Shown one piece after another: positions 1-8,507 of a stretch of 44,365 nucleotides of DNA. Numbering within the stretch: position 1 is the first letter of the stretch; each line of letters starts with the position of its first letter. The DNA comes from CAVTUU01 sp045804965 (GTDB taxonomy: Bacteria > Chloroflexota > Chloroflexia > Thermomicrobiales > UBA6265), in the NCBI GenBank assembly GCA_045804965.1, contig JBJMMD010000040.1:1-44365 (forward strand), in the 5' to 3' direction. Below the pieces are notes generated by a model. It did not search any database. It saw only the letters and a list, made by a program, of their open reading frames with translations, and was not told the DNA's origin. Both the position numbers and the translations under genes were made by a program.

Positions 1-132
1 ACGCGGACCTTGGAGGAAGTGGGTCGCGCCTTCGGGGTGACCCGCGAGCGGATTCGCCAGATCGAAGCCAAGGCCCTGCGTAAGCTGCGCCATCCCAGCC
101 GCGCCAAGAAGCTGAAGGATTATCTGGATTAG
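1..132 (+). CDS. rpoD: RNA polymerase primary sigma factor, C-terminal end (partial)
   Basis: The window opens inside this gene. The last 43 codons encode region 4.2 of a sigma-70 factor, the helix-turn-helix that reads the -35 element. The segment TLEEVGRAFGVTRERIRQIE is followed by AKALRKLRHPSR and the tail KKLKDYLD. This ending is typical of the housekeeping factor (RpoD/SigA) rather than an ECF or alternative sigma. The start and domains 1 to 3 lie outside the window, so primary status is judged from the tail alone. An intrinsic terminator follows 150 bases after the stop. Confidence 0.93.
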   Translation, partial: TRTLEEVGRAFGVTRERIRQIEAKALRKLRHPSRAKKLKDYLD

Positions 133-281
133 GACGCTCGAATTCCTTCAGGCCCCGCCCCCTTCTCTTGCGGACCGGAAACGGACGCCCGTGAGGGCCG
201 AGTGAGGGAACGCTCGCTCCTTGTGGAAATTTCCATTCATCGCTAAAACTGGCTTTGCACATCGAATCGCAGGTATCCTTG

Positions 282-312
282 AAGGTCGCTCATCACTCTG
301 AGCGGCCTTTTT
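282..312 (+). terminator. Rho-independent terminator after rpoD
   Basis: An 11-bp stem (282-292 paired with 299-309, one G:U pair) closes a 6-base loop and runs straight into a T tract at 308-312. It lies between the sigma factor stop and obg, so it should end the rpoD transcript. obg would then need readthrough or its own start within about 40 bases, where I see no clear promoter. Confidence 0.75.
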
Positions 313-345
313 CATTGCGCATTTTATCCCCCCATCGTCTGTTCC

Positions 346-351
346 AGGAGG
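346..351 (+). promoter_or_regulatory. Strong Shine-Dalgarno site for obg
   Basis: AGGAGG lies four bases before the GTG at 356. This sets the obg start at a GTG and excludes the overlapping out-of-frame ORF that begins at 255. Confidence 0.8.
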
Positions 352-355
352 TCTC

Positions 356-1723
356 GTGCTCATCGATCGCGCCCACATTTACGTCAAAGCCGGTGACGGC
401 GGAAGTGGCTCAATGTCTTTTCGCCGTGAGAAGTTTGTGCCCAAAGGCGGACCAGACGGGGGGGACGGCGGTCGAGGCGGCGACGTCAGTCTCCGCGTCA
501 AGTCGAACTTGACGAGCCTGCTCCAGTTTCAATACAACCAAAAATTTGTCGCCGAGAACGGTGGGAACGGCCGTAAGCAAAACATGCATGGCAGGTCCGG
601 TTCGACGCTGTACATCGATGTGCCGCCGGGATCCCTCGTGTGGGACGAAGACACGAACGAGTTTCTGGCCGATTTGACGGACGAAGGCGAGACCGTCGTT
701 GTCTGCCGGGGAGGAAAAGGCGGGCTCGGCAACACGCATTTCAAAACTTCAATCCACCAGGCGCCGCGAATCTTTGAACTTGGCGAGCCGGGCGAGCAGC
801 GGTCCCTACGGCTCGAGTTGCGCCTGATCGCGGATGTCGGGCTTATCGGACTGCCGAACGCCGGGAAGTCAACGCTTTTAGCCGCGTCGTCGGCGGCCAA
901 GCCGAAAATTGCGGACTACCCGTTTACCACGCTCGAACCGAACCTCGGCGTCGTCGAAATAGGCGGCAAGGGTGGTCAAACGTTCGTCATGGCCGACGTA
1001 CCTGGTCTCATCGAGGGCGCTGCGGCGGGCGCTGGCCTCGGTCATGAATTCTTGCGTCACGTCACGCGAACGAAGGTGCTCGTCCACGTCGTCGATGCGT
1101 CCGGCGGGCTCGAGGGCCGCGACCCGCTCGGCGATTTTCAAACAATCAACGACGAGATTCACGCGTACAGCGACGAGCTCGCGCGCAAACCGATGCTCCT
1201 CGCCCTCAACAAGATCGATCTCGTTGAAGCCCGCGAGAATATCGATTGTCTGACCAATGTTGCGCGTGCGCACGGTCAAGAGGTTTACCCGATTTCCGGG
1301 GCGACCGGGGAAGGTGTCCAGGATCTGCTGAATGCCATTGGCGCTGCATTGCGCGAGTTGAAGGAAACTGAAGAACGCACCGAGAAGCCACAAGAACGGC
1401 GTCGATACACGCTACAAGAAGCGGATGAACGTGTCTTCCACATTACCCGCAAATCTGAATCCCAATTCGAAGTGACCGGTGTCGCGATCGAGCGCCTGAC
1501 AAAGATGACCAACTTCGAGCTCGACGATGCGGTTGCCCGATACCAGCGCGTGCTCGAGCGGAGCGGCATCAGCGCGGAGCTGGAGCGCCAAGGGATTCGC
1601 CGGGGCGGCGCCGTTGTCATCGCGGGGCGCGAGCTCATGTGGGGAGAGCAAGGCGAGGAAGTCGCGGAACTTGAAGAGAGCGAGAACGAAGAAGGGCTCG
1701 AAGACGAGCTCGAGGACTATTAA
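356..1723 (+). CDS. obg: GTPase Obg/CgtA
   Basis: Obg-family GTPase of 455 residues, involved in late assembly of the large ribosomal subunit and stress signalling. The order is canonical. A glycine-rich Obg fold comes first (GGDGGRGGDV, GGKGGLGN). The G domain follows, with P-loop GLPNAGKSTLL, switch I around DYPFTTLEPNLG, DVPGLIEGA and NKID. The C-terminal OCT domain ends in a strongly acidic tail. The start is GTG with an AGGAGG site. The usual partners rplU and rpmA are not upstream. Its stop overlaps the convergent plsC stop in the shared bases TTAA (1720-1723). Confidence 0.97.
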   Translation: MLIDRAHIYVKAGDGGSGSMSFRREKFVPKGGPDGGDGGRGGDVSLRVKSNLTSLLQFQYNQKFVAENGGNGRKQNMHGRSGSTLYIDVPPGSLVWDEDTNEFLADLTDEGETVVVCRGGKGGLGNTHFKTSIHQAPRIFELGEPGEQRSLRLELRLIADVGLIGLPNAGKSTLLAASSAAKPKIADYPFTTLEPNLGVVEIGGKGGQTFVMADVPGLIEGAAAGAGLGHEFLRHVTRTKVLVHVVDASGGLEGRDPLGDFQTINDEIHAYSDELARKPMLLALNKIDLVEARENIDCLTNVARAHGQEVYPISGATGEGVQDLLNAIGAALRELKETEERTEKPQERRRYTLQEADERVFHITRKSESQFEVTGVAIERLTKMTNFELDDAVARYQRVLERSGISAELERQGIRRGGAVVIAGRELMWGEQGEEVAELEESENEEGLEDELEDY

Positions 1724-2487
1724 GCCTTATTTGCCGTCCATGCAATTGCGCGTCGCGTCGTCTCGTTTGTAAGCGCGTCGGCATAAACACCGCGATAGTC
1801 GGGCGGCAAAAGACGAGCGATCTCGACCATGATGATTTCGGTCGCTTCATCGCTGGAAATTTTTTGTTCCCCAATTGTTTTGGGAATCACAAATGGATCA
1901 CCGAAGAGCAACTTGACCCCTTCGTGACCACGCTCGGGCATCTTGGTGCCGGCTGAAATCTTCCCCTTCTTTCCGTTGAACGGGAGTCGCTCCGATCCGG
2001 TAATCACGAGGGGCACGACTGGCACTCCACTTTTTAGGGCCAGCATGCCCGCGCCGGTGTGCCCGCGTTGAAGCGATCGTGTCGTGCTCCGCGTTCCTTC
2101 GGGAAACATCCCGACCGGGATCCCCTGCGCAAGCGCTCCCTCAGCTCTCCGGATCGCATTGCGGTCAGCCTTGCCGCGATCGACGGGGAAGGCACCGACG
2201 AGCTTCATGAGCTGTTTCAAACCGGGGACGTTGTAGGCCTCCTTCTTGGCCATGTAATGAATGGACCGCGGGAATGCAGCGACGGTCATCACGGGATCCA
2301 CGTTATGCAGGTGGTTCGAAACGACGAGCACCGCGCCGGAAGGGGGGATGACGTCGATGCGCTCAATGCGCGTGTGGGCTAGCAAGCGTAAGAGTAGAAG
2401 CACGATTCCCCGCACGACCGCGCGGGGCCTTCCCTGCAACGTGTGGCGATTGTAGTCTGGCACTTGCCTTGATTTTGATTCGCTCAT
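1720..2487 (-). CDS. plsC: 1-acyl-sn-glycerol-3-phosphate acyltransferase (PlsC family)
   Basis: Membrane-associated acyltransferase of 255 residues that adds the second acyl chain in phosphatidic acid synthesis. Block I is NHLHNVD, with the HX4D pair at His59 and Asp64. Block III is FPEGTRS near residues 128-134. A hydrophobic N-terminal stretch (residues 26-37) would anchor it to the membrane. Its ATG overlaps the end of cmk by four bases, so the two are probably translationally coupled. The rluB-cmk-plsC order is a common bacterial arrangement. Substrate specificity within the family cannot be read from the sequence. Confidence 0.93.
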   Translation of the reverse strand: MSESKSRQVPDYNRHTLQGRPRAVVRGIVLLLLRLLAHTRIERIDVIPPSGAVLVVSNHLHNVDPVMTVAAFPRSIHYMAKKEAYNVPGLKQLMKLVGAFPVDRGKADRNAIRRAEGALAQGIPVGMFPEGTRSTTRSLQRGHTGAGMLALKSGVPVVPLVITGSERLPFNGKKGKISAGTKMPERGHEGVKLLFGDPFVIPKTIGEQKISSDEATEIIMVEIARLLPPDYRGVYADALTNETTRRAIAWTANKA

Positions 2488-3257
2488 CTCGCGCCGGCTG
2501 TCGTCGCGGAGAACGCAGCATCGTTCCAGCGGCGGTGCGCGAGATCGACGATACTGTCGACAACTTCTTCGATACTGCGACCGTCAGTCTCGACGACCTC
2601 TGCGCCGGACGCGACTCGCAGCGGTGCAACCGGCCGGTTGGTATCGAAGGCGTCGCGGGCACGCGTATCCGCGAGCACGGATTCATACTTGACCTCGAAG
2701 CCGCGATCCCGAAGCTCCTGAAATCGACGCCGCGCGCGTTCTTCTGCACTCGCATCAAGATAGACCTTTATACCGGCATCAGGGATAACCACGCTGCCGA
2801 TGTCACGTCCGACCATGACGACTCGTTCGCCAGCCGCAATCCGGCGCTGGATCGGTAACAGCGCCTGGCGGACTTCCGGTTGGGCGGCGATTGCGGAGAC
2901 ATGCCGGTCGACTTCGTCGCTGCGAATGGCCCATGTCACGTCTTCGCCATCCAGGCGCACGTCGAGTTGGCGACCGTCGTCGACTGATGGCGGAGAGAGA
3001 TCGATTGCGAGGCGACGCGTGAGATTGGCGATCGCTCCGGCGTCTTCATCGGCCAGACCTGCCCGCTGAGCGGCGAGCGTTACCGCCCGATAAAGTGCCC
3101 CCGTGTCAAATAGCATCGCGCCGAGGCGAGCGGCGACGCGGCTTGCTACTGTTGTCTTGCCTGCCGCTGCTGGGCCGTCGATCGCTACGACTCGAAGGTG
3201 TGCGTTGCTCGGCCCCACCTGCGGGCTTTGGACCTCGGCCCTGCTCTCGCTCGTCAT
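2484..3257 (-). CDS. cmk: Cytidylate kinase
   Basis: CMP/dCMP kinase of 257 residues, needed for pyrimidine nucleotide recycling. The P-loop AIDGPAAAGKTT lies at residues 25-36. FDTGALYRAVT and VGRDIGSVVIPDA are typical Cmk segments, and ARDAFDTNRPVAPL is the usual substrate-binding stretch. The frame stays open to 3599, but those upstream codons are antiparallel noise inside the pseudouridine synthase gene. The ATG at 3257 is the only sensible ATG and leaves about 22 extra residues before the first strand. This start lies inside the upstream gene, giving a 152-base overlap, which is unusually long. GTG codons a few residues further in are alternatives. Confidence 0.95.
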   Translation of the reverse strand: MTSESRAEVQSPQVGPSNAHLRVVAIDGPAAAGKTTVASRVAARLGAMLFDTGALYRAVTLAAQRAGLADEDAGAIANLTRRLAIDLSPPSVDDGRQLDVRLDGEDVTWAIRSDEVDRHVSAIAAQPEVRQALLPIQRRIAAGERVVMVGRDIGSVVIPDAGIKVYLDASAEERARRRFQELRDRGFEVKYESVLADTRARDAFDTNRPVAPLRVASGAEVVETDGRSIEEVVDSIVDLAHRRWNDAAFSATTAGAR

Positions 3258-4341
3258 GTTTTCCTCTCGCTGGCTGGTGCTTAGCTGGAGCGCGACGCGG
3301 CCTCTCGATTGGGTCTTTGCGCTCGCCTGAGGCCGTGCGAACCGTCCGCGGTCGCTTGGGGACAGGCGCTGGTGGTTCCCCCTTACGTCGTCTGGATTTG
3401 CTATCGCTTGGCCCGGCGGTGTTGGCGGGTCGCGCCGCCGGCGCTGACTGAGCAGTCGCAGGTTGGGCTGGCCGCGAGAATCGTACCGGAGGCTGCGGCG
3501 GAGGCGCGGTAGGTGTCTCTGGGCGCTTTGGTCTCGTTGGCCGTCGTGTGAAATGGAGCGTCCGACTGGCGGTGTGACCAGTCTGAGATTGACCCGCACC
3601 TACCGCCCGCGCGGGTTGTCGGTCACTGAGCTTGATCGCTTCGAAGAGCGTTGAGATCTCACCAGGGGTAAGGTCTCGCCATCCGCCGACTGGTACACCG
3701 GTCAGCGTTAGTGGCCCAATGCGAACTCGCTTGAGCGTTTTGACCGGGATGCCGACTGCCTCCATGAGACGCCGCACGACGTGGCTCTTGCCTTCGTGGA
3801 GCGTGATCGTGAGGATGATGCCTTCGCGCGATTCGCGGAAAATCCGAAATTCGTGAGGAACGATGCGCCTATCTTCAATTGTGATGCCCGATCGCACTCG
3901 CTGCATCGTCGCTTCTGTCGGCCGGATCGTCGTCGCCACGTGGTATTCCTTGTCCAGCTCGTAGCGGGGGTGCATGACGCGGTTGGCGACTTCACCGTCG
4001 TTCGTGAATAAGAGCAACCCTTCCGTGTCCCGATCAAGGCGACCGATCGGATAGACCCGCTCCCTCGTCTGCACAAGGTCCATCACGGTCCAGCGATCCC
4101 GCTCGTCCTTCATCGTCGTGATGTAGCCGCTCGGCTTGTTCAGCAGGATGTAACGAGGAAGCTGAGGACGAAGGAGTTTGCCATCGACCCGGATTTCAGC
4201 GTGCAAAGGATCGGCCTTTGTCCCCAAGGTGGTCACGACCTGACCATCAATCTTCACACGGCCAGCCGTGATCAATTCCTCGGCCTTCCGGCGCGAAGCC
4301 ACACCCCGCTGAGAGAGGATGCGTTGTAAGCGTTCCATCAT
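3106..4341 (-). CDS. rluB: Pseudouridine synthase (RsuA/RluB/RluE/RluF family) with long basic tail
   Basis: rRNA pseudouridine synthase. An N-terminal S4 RNA-binding domain (ERLQRILSQRGVASRRKAEE) precedes the catalytic domain with GRLDRDTEGLLLFTNDG; the catalytic Asp is about residue 103 from the ATG at 4341. The enzyme core ends near residue 245. About 165 further residues are rich in Pro, Arg and Ser and probably disordered. The last 50 of these are encoded in DNA that also encodes the start of cmk in another frame. A TTG at 4350 would add three residues. Gene order before cmk favours the RluB branch, but RsuA-type specificity is not excluded. Confidence 0.9.
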   Translation of the reverse strand: MMERLQRILSQRGVASRRKAEELITAGRVKIDGQVVTTLGTKADPLHAEIRVDGKLLRPQLPRYILLNKPSGYITTMKDERDRWTVMDLVQTRERVYPIGRLDRDTEGLLLFTNDGEVANRVMHPRYELDKEYHVATTIRPTEATMQRVRSGITIEDRRIVPHEFRIFRESREGIILTITLHEGKSHVVRRLMEAVGIPVKTLKRVRIGPLTLTGVPVGGWRDLTPGEISTLFEAIKLSDRQPARAVGAGQSQTGHTASRTLHFTRRPTRPKRPETPTAPPPQPPVRFSRPAQPATAQSAPAARPANTAGPSDSKSRRRKGEPPAPVPKRPRTVRTASGERKDPIERPRRAPAKHQPARGKHDEREQGRGPKPAGGAEQRTPSSRSDRRPSSGRQDNSSKPRRRSPRRDAI

Positions 4342-4459
4342 TCCGTTCAATCCAATTTGGCGTAGGTGATTTGTCTCGCTCGACGGGCGGCGGTGCCTGC
4401 CGGTCCGTCAGCGCCGCCGTCGAAGGATAGCACGGGCACCAAGTGAGAAACCGATGGAG

Positions 4460-4485
4460 TTGACACAAGTCGGAGAGGGTATGAT
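4460..4485 (+). promoter_or_regulatory. Possible promoter for the phosphoesterase operon
   Basis: TTGACA at 4460-4465 and TATGAT at 4480-4485 lie in the divergent gap before the metallophosphoesterase. Both hexamers are close to consensus, but the 14-base spacer is short for sigma-70. A -10 shifted a few bases downstream would give better spacing with a poorer match. Confidence 0.35.
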
Positions 4486-4569
4486 AGAGAATCTAATGGC
4501 GTTGGTCCGGAATTTGTAAGATAGACCGGACGTTCGAGGCGTTTGTCGTTCGATTGGAGTCCTGGGTCT

Positions 4570-5337
4570 GTGATACGCGTCGCGGCAATCGGCGATCTCC
4601 ACCTCCGAGCGACCGTTCCCGACACGATCGTCAAGGGCGTGTCGAGTTTGGACGGTCGAGCCGATTTGCTTGTCGTTGCCGGCGATATCACCAACCACGG
4701 CACGCTTTCGCAAGCGGAACTCGCGGCCGAACTGTTCCGGAGAGTACACATGCCCATCGTCGCCGTGCTTGGCAATCACGACCGGCGAACGATGAGGAGA
4801 GCCGCATTTTGCCGGACGTTAGGGACGGGAGGCATCGTCGTTCTCGATGGCACGTCACGAGTCATCGAAGTCCATGGTCAGCGAGTTGGCATCGCCGGAG
4901 TCGGCGGTTCAGGTGGAGGGTTCTGGCCGGATGAAGGACCAAACACGCTTTCAAGGAAGGCGTGCCAGGCATTGGCCGTACGCGCAAGGCGGGAAGCCTC
5001 TCGACTCGACGCAGCCCTGCGAGGTCTTGAAGCGGATACGAAAATCGTCGTTACCCACTTCGCCCCGACCACTTCGACCCTTGGCCGTGAGCCGATTGTG
5101 AAGTACGCGTTGCTCGGCAACATCGAGCTCGCCCGAGTGATCGACCGCCATGATGTCGATCTGGTCTTGCACGGACACGCGCACCTAGGCAATCCGATCG
5201 GCCGCACGCCGGGTGGAACTCTCGTTCGCAACGTGGCAATCGATGTTGCTGGCGGCCCTACCTTTCATGACCTCGTGCCAATGCCGCTCTTTTCGCCGCG
5301 GGCAGACACTTGGACACGATCCGAGACTGCCTCGTGA
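4570..5337 (+). CDS. Calcineurin-like metallophosphoesterase
   Basis: Metal-dependent phosphoesterase of about 255 residues. All family motifs are present: GDLH (Asp9, His11), GDITNHG (Asp39), GNHDRR (Asn69, His70), THFAPT near residue 163, and GHAH (residues 202-205). These residues hold the two-metal centre. The substrate cannot be inferred; the class includes phosphodiesterases, nucleotidases and lipid phosphatases. I chose the GTG at 4570, which has GGAG ten bases upstream and starts just before the first strand. A TTG at 4543 would add nine residues. The stop overlaps the next start in a GTGA junction, so it is probably co-translated with the HisC-like protein. Confidence 0.88.
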   Translation: MIRVAAIGDLHLRATVPDTIVKGVSSLDGRADLLVVAGDITNHGTLSQAELAAELFRRVHMPIVAVLGNHDRRTMRRAAFCRTLGTGGIVVLDGTSRVIEVHGQRVGIAGVGGSGGGFWPDEGPNTLSRKACQALAVRARREASRLDAALRGLEADTKIVVTHFAPTTSTLGREPIVKYALLGNIELARVIDRHDVDLVLHGHAHLGNPIGRTPGGTLVRNVAIDVAGGPTFHDLVPMPLFSPRADTWTRSETAS

Positions 5338-6374
5338 CTTTGCGCCGATCGTCCTCGGTTCGAGTGCTCCACAGCGGCCCGACCGCTGAATGTCCGATTC
5401 GGCTCGATCTGCTGACCAATCCCTATGGTCCGTCTATGCGGGTACACGAAGCGTTGGCAAGCGCCGACGATCTTCATTTGCCGGCCGAGGAACGTGCGGG
5501 GGAACTTCGATCTCGTCTTGCCGGTATTGTGGGCGTTGCCCCCTCCTGGCTGACGCTTGGAAGCGGCGCCGACGAGTTGATTCGCACTGTCGTGATTGCG
5601 GCCGGCCGTAATGGGCCGGTCATCGTCTTTCCACCGACTGAGAGCGAAGGCGAACGGATCGCCAGAGATCTTGGACAAGGGCTCATAGCGCGGTCACGAT
5701 CGCACCGATTCGGGGTGGACCTTGATGCGGCGGACTGCTGGAGTATTCCGACGGGCGCGGTCGCGGTCGTCATGTCGCCGAACGATCCCACCGGCACGAA
5801 TCTCTCTGCCCAAGACGCGGTGCGACTGAGCCGGGCATGCAAGGTTGTTATTGTCGACGAGCGCCATGGCGCCTATAGCGGTCGGAGTCTCGTGCCGCTG
5901 GTGCGCGAGTTTGACAATGTAATCGTTGTGCAGAGCCTAGAGACGTGGGCTGGGCTGTCCGGGTTCCCGGTTGCGTATGCGATCGCCCCACCGAAGATGA
6001 GCGCGATCATCGCCTCGGCGACTCCGGCGCATGGCGTGGCGATGGGTTCAGTCGTAGCGGCCTGCGCGACGCTCGACGACCTCGCCTTCATGAAGGGGAC
6101 GATTGCCAGGGTCCGGGACGAAAAATCGCGCCTCTATCGAACGCTTCGCAAGCTGAATATGGTCCGGCCGCTACCATCATGGGCGAATTTCGTCCTCGTC
6201 CGTGTCGAGCGCGGCGAACGCGACTATTTCGTGCGCGAGCTAGCCGATCGCAAAATTCGGGTCCACCGGCCCGATCAGGTCGAGCTTGAAGACTTCTTCC
6301 GCGTCAGCGCCACCAGTGCCGAACAGACGCACGCGCTGAAACAAGCGCTCATCGAGGCGGCGTTGCCCCTCTAA
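5334..6374 (+). CDS. HisC-like fold-type I aminotransferase homologue lacking the PLP lysine
   Basis: About 346 residues related to histidinol-phosphate/class I-II aminotransferases. Landmarks are RLDLLTNPYGPS, LGSGADELI, SPNDPTG and VIVDERHGAY. The key residues are altered. The lysine region (normally like TLSKAFGLAGLR) reads SLETWAGLSGFP, with Thr204 where the Schiff-base Lys belongs and Pro instead of the phosphate-binding Arg. The Asn of NPNNPTG is Asp151, and the Tyr of DEAY is His178. Asp175, which contacts the pyridine nitrogen, is kept. The reading frame is intact, so this looks like a maintained pseudoenzyme or an enzyme with new chemistry. The GTG at 5334 overlaps the upstream stop; a TTG at 5310 is an alternative. 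It converges on rph seven bases away. Confidence 0.82.
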   Translation: MTLRRSSSVRVLHSGPTAECPIRLDLLTNPYGPSMRVHEALASADDLHLPAEERAGELRSRLAGIVGVAPSWLTLGSGADELIRTVVIAAGRNGPVIVFPPTESEGERIARDLGQGLIARSRSHRFGVDLDAADCWSIPTGAVAVVMSPNDPTGTNLSAQDAVRLSRACKVVIVDERHGAYSGRSLVPLVREFDNVIVVQSLETWAGLSGFPVAYAIAPPKMSAIIASATPAHGVAMGSVVAACATLDDLAFMKGTIARVRDEKSRLYRTLRKLNMVRPLPSWANFVLVRVERGERDYFVRELADRKIRVHRPDQVELEDFFRVSATSAEQTHALKQALIEAALPL

Positions 6375-6381
6375 TTTGCGC

Positions 6382-7125
6382 CTATTCCGCCTCAAGAGCA
6401 CTTCGCTGTGCGGCAAAGAGTTGGTCAAGGCCCGTGCTCGCGAGCACGAGCAATTCGTCGAGCGTGCTCGGTAAGAACGGTTCGCGCTCGGCCGTGCCTT
6501 GAAGCTCGACGAACGCGTAAGCATTCGTCATGACCACGTTGAAATCGACATCGGCCGCGGCATCTTCGGCATAGTCGAGATCCAACATTGGCACTCCACG
6601 CACTATTCCGACACTGACCGCAGCGACCGAACCCTTCAGTGGCATGCGTTTGAGTTTTTTCGCGTGGTGGAGACGTCGAATTGCAAACGCGAGCGCAACA
6701 TACGCGCCGGTGATTGACGCGCACCTCGTACCCCCGTCCGCTTGGAGCACGTCGCAATCGAGGATGATCTGGCGTTCGCCGAGTGCCTCGAGATCGATCA
6801 CAGCTCGTAGTGACCGCCCGATGAGGCGTTGAATCTCGACGGTGCGGCCGCCCTGCTTCCCCGAGACCGCTTCACGATTTGTGCGCTCGCGCGTCGCTCG
6901 GGGCAACATTGAATATTCGGCGGTCACCCATCCCCGTCCCTTGTTCGCCATCCAACGCGGAACACGATCGTCAACCGAAGCGGCGCAAAGGACATGGGTA
7001 TTGCCGAGTTTGATCAGGGCCGAGCCTTCGGCATACGGCATAGGGTTTGGCACAATTTCGAGGGGACGCAATTGCTCGGCCTCACGGCCACCAGCGCGGA
7101 GAATCGCCGCCGTCTCGGTCGTCAT
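6382..7125 (-). CDS. rph: Ribonuclease PH
   Basis: Phosphorolytic 3'-5' exoribonuclease that trims tRNA 3' ends, 247 residues, full length for the family. Segments typical of RNase PH include KLGNTHVLCAASVDDRVP, GRGWVTAEYSMLPRAT, IQRLIGRSLRAVIDLEALGE, DCDVLQADGGTRCASITGA and LDLDYAEDAAADVDFNVVMT. The Asp residues of the last segment line the metal site. Its ATG overlaps the rarA stop by four bases, making it the last gene of the long leftward operon. The rdgB gene that often follows rph is absent. Confidence 0.96.
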   Translation of the reverse strand: MTTETAAILRAGGREAEQLRPLEIVPNPMPYAEGSALIKLGNTHVLCAASVDDRVPRWMANKGRGWVTAEYSMLPRATRERTNREAVSGKQGGRTVEIQRLIGRSLRAVIDLEALGERQIILDCDVLQADGGTRCASITGAYVALAFAIRRLHHAKKLKRMPLKGSVAAVSVGIVRGVPMLDLDYAEDAAADVDFNVVMTNAYAFVELQGTAEREPFLPSTLDELLVLASTGLDQLFAAQRSALEAE

Positions 7126-8507
7126 TCAGCTTCTACACGCTCCTCAACTTCGCTTGCCTGTGCATCGGGTTCGGGCTGTGCGTTTTCGTAGATCTCCTGT
7201 ATGCGTTCCAATCGCTGCTTCAGCTCTTGCTCGAAGCCGCGATCAGTCGGCCGGTAATATGTTCTACCCGCTAAGTTTTCAGGTAGGTTCTGCTGCGCCA
7301 CGATCCCGCTTTCGTAGTCGTGGGCATACCGATAACCCTTCGAGTATCCGAGGTCTTTCATCAGTTTTGTCGGGGCGTTGCGCAAATGAAGCGGCACGGC
7401 GTCATTGCGCGTTTGCGCGACATCCTCAACGGCCTGCGAGTAGGCGACATACGTTGCATTGCTCTTCGGCGCCAAGGCGAGATAGATGACTAACTCCGCC
7501 AGTGCTAGCGCTCCTTCGGGCAGCCCGATGAAGTGGACCGCCTGTTGAGCGGCCATCGCCAGTTGCAGCGCGGCAGGATCGGCGAGTCCGATGTCCTCGC
7601 TGGCAAAGCGAACCAATCGCCGGGAAACATAGAGCGGATCATCGCCTTGTTCGAGCATGCGCGCCAACCAGTAAAGCGCGGCATCGGGATCTGAGCCGCG
7701 GATCGTTTTGTGCAGGGCGGAAATCGTGTCGTAGTGTCCCTCGCCTGACTTGTCATACGTGCCTGCCCGCCGTTGCACCGCTTCGAGGACGAGCTCGGTC
7801 GTGATCCTGGGCGACTCCTGATATCCAGCACCGGTCGCCGCATATTCGAGCGTATTGAGAGCGAATCGCGCATCGCCATTCGCCAGGTTGACGAGCGCAT
7901 CCAACGCTTCATCGTGGATTGCAAAGTTTTGACTACCTAGTCCGCGCTCCTCGTCAGCAAGTGCGCGCTGCACGATGGTTCGGATGTGCTCGTTTTCGAG
8001 CGAGCGCAAGACGATCACCCGGGAGCGGGAGAGAAGCGGCGAATTGACCTCGAACGACGGGTTCTCAGTCGTGGCTCCAATCAGGATCACCGTTCCATCC
8101 TCGACGAACGGCAAGATGGCATCTTGTTGGGCCTTATTGAAGCGGTGAATTTCGTCGATGAACAAGACCGTGCGTTGACCGTTCATGCCGAGGCGATCTG
8201 ACCCTTCCTTGATCGCCGCGCGCAGGTCGGCGACGCCGGCTGTGACCGCGCTCATCGCCACAAAGTGCGCTTCTGTTGTCGCCGCGATGATCCGGGCGAG
8301 CGTCGTCTTGCCGGTGCCGGGCGGTCCCCAGAGGATGATTGATGAGAGTTTGTCGGCTTCGATCGCTTTGCGGAGGAGTGCGCCCTCGCCGGCGATGTGT
8401 TCCTGACCAAGGAGCTCGTCGAGCGCGCGCGGCCGCATCCGAGTCGCCAGCGGCGCCCGCTGCGCAAGCTGTTCGCGGCGATTCGCCTCGAAGAGATCTT
8501 TGGTCAC
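7122..8507 (-). CDS. rarA: Replication-associated recombination protein A (AAA+ ATPase)
   Basis: RarA/MgsA family ATPase of 461 residues that acts at stalled replication forks. Walker A is GPPGTGKTTLA, Walker B is VLFIDEIHRFNKAQQDA, and sensor 1 is IGATTENPSFEVN. The C-terminal part carries the family's tetramerisation and replication-factor-like region (GSDPDAALYWLARMLEQGDD, ASEDIGLADP). The C-terminal tail is acidic. It overlaps the genes on both sides by four bases, which points to translational coupling with the small coiled-coil protein upstream and rph downstream. Confidence 0.96.
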   Translation of the reverse strand: MTKDLFEANRREQLAQRAPLATRMRPRALDELLGQEHIAGEGALLRKAIEADKLSSIILWGPPGTGKTTLARIIAATTEAHFVAMSAVTAGVADLRAAIKEGSDRLGMNGQRTVLFIDEIHRFNKAQQDAILPFVEDGTVILIGATTENPSFEVNSPLLSRSRVIVLRSLENEHIRTIVQRALADEERGLGSQNFAIHDEALDALVNLANGDARFALNTLEYAATGAGYQESPRITTELVLEAVQRRAGTYDKSGEGHYDTISALHKTIRGSDPDAALYWLARMLEQGDDPLYVSRRLVRFASEDIGLADPAALQLAMAAQQAVHFIGLPEGALALAELVIYLALAPKSNATYVAYSQAVEDVAQTRNDAVPLHLRNAPTKLMKDLGYSKGYRYAHDYESGIVAQQNLPENLAGRTYYRPTDRGFEQELKQRLERIQEIYENAQPEPDAQASEVEERVEAE

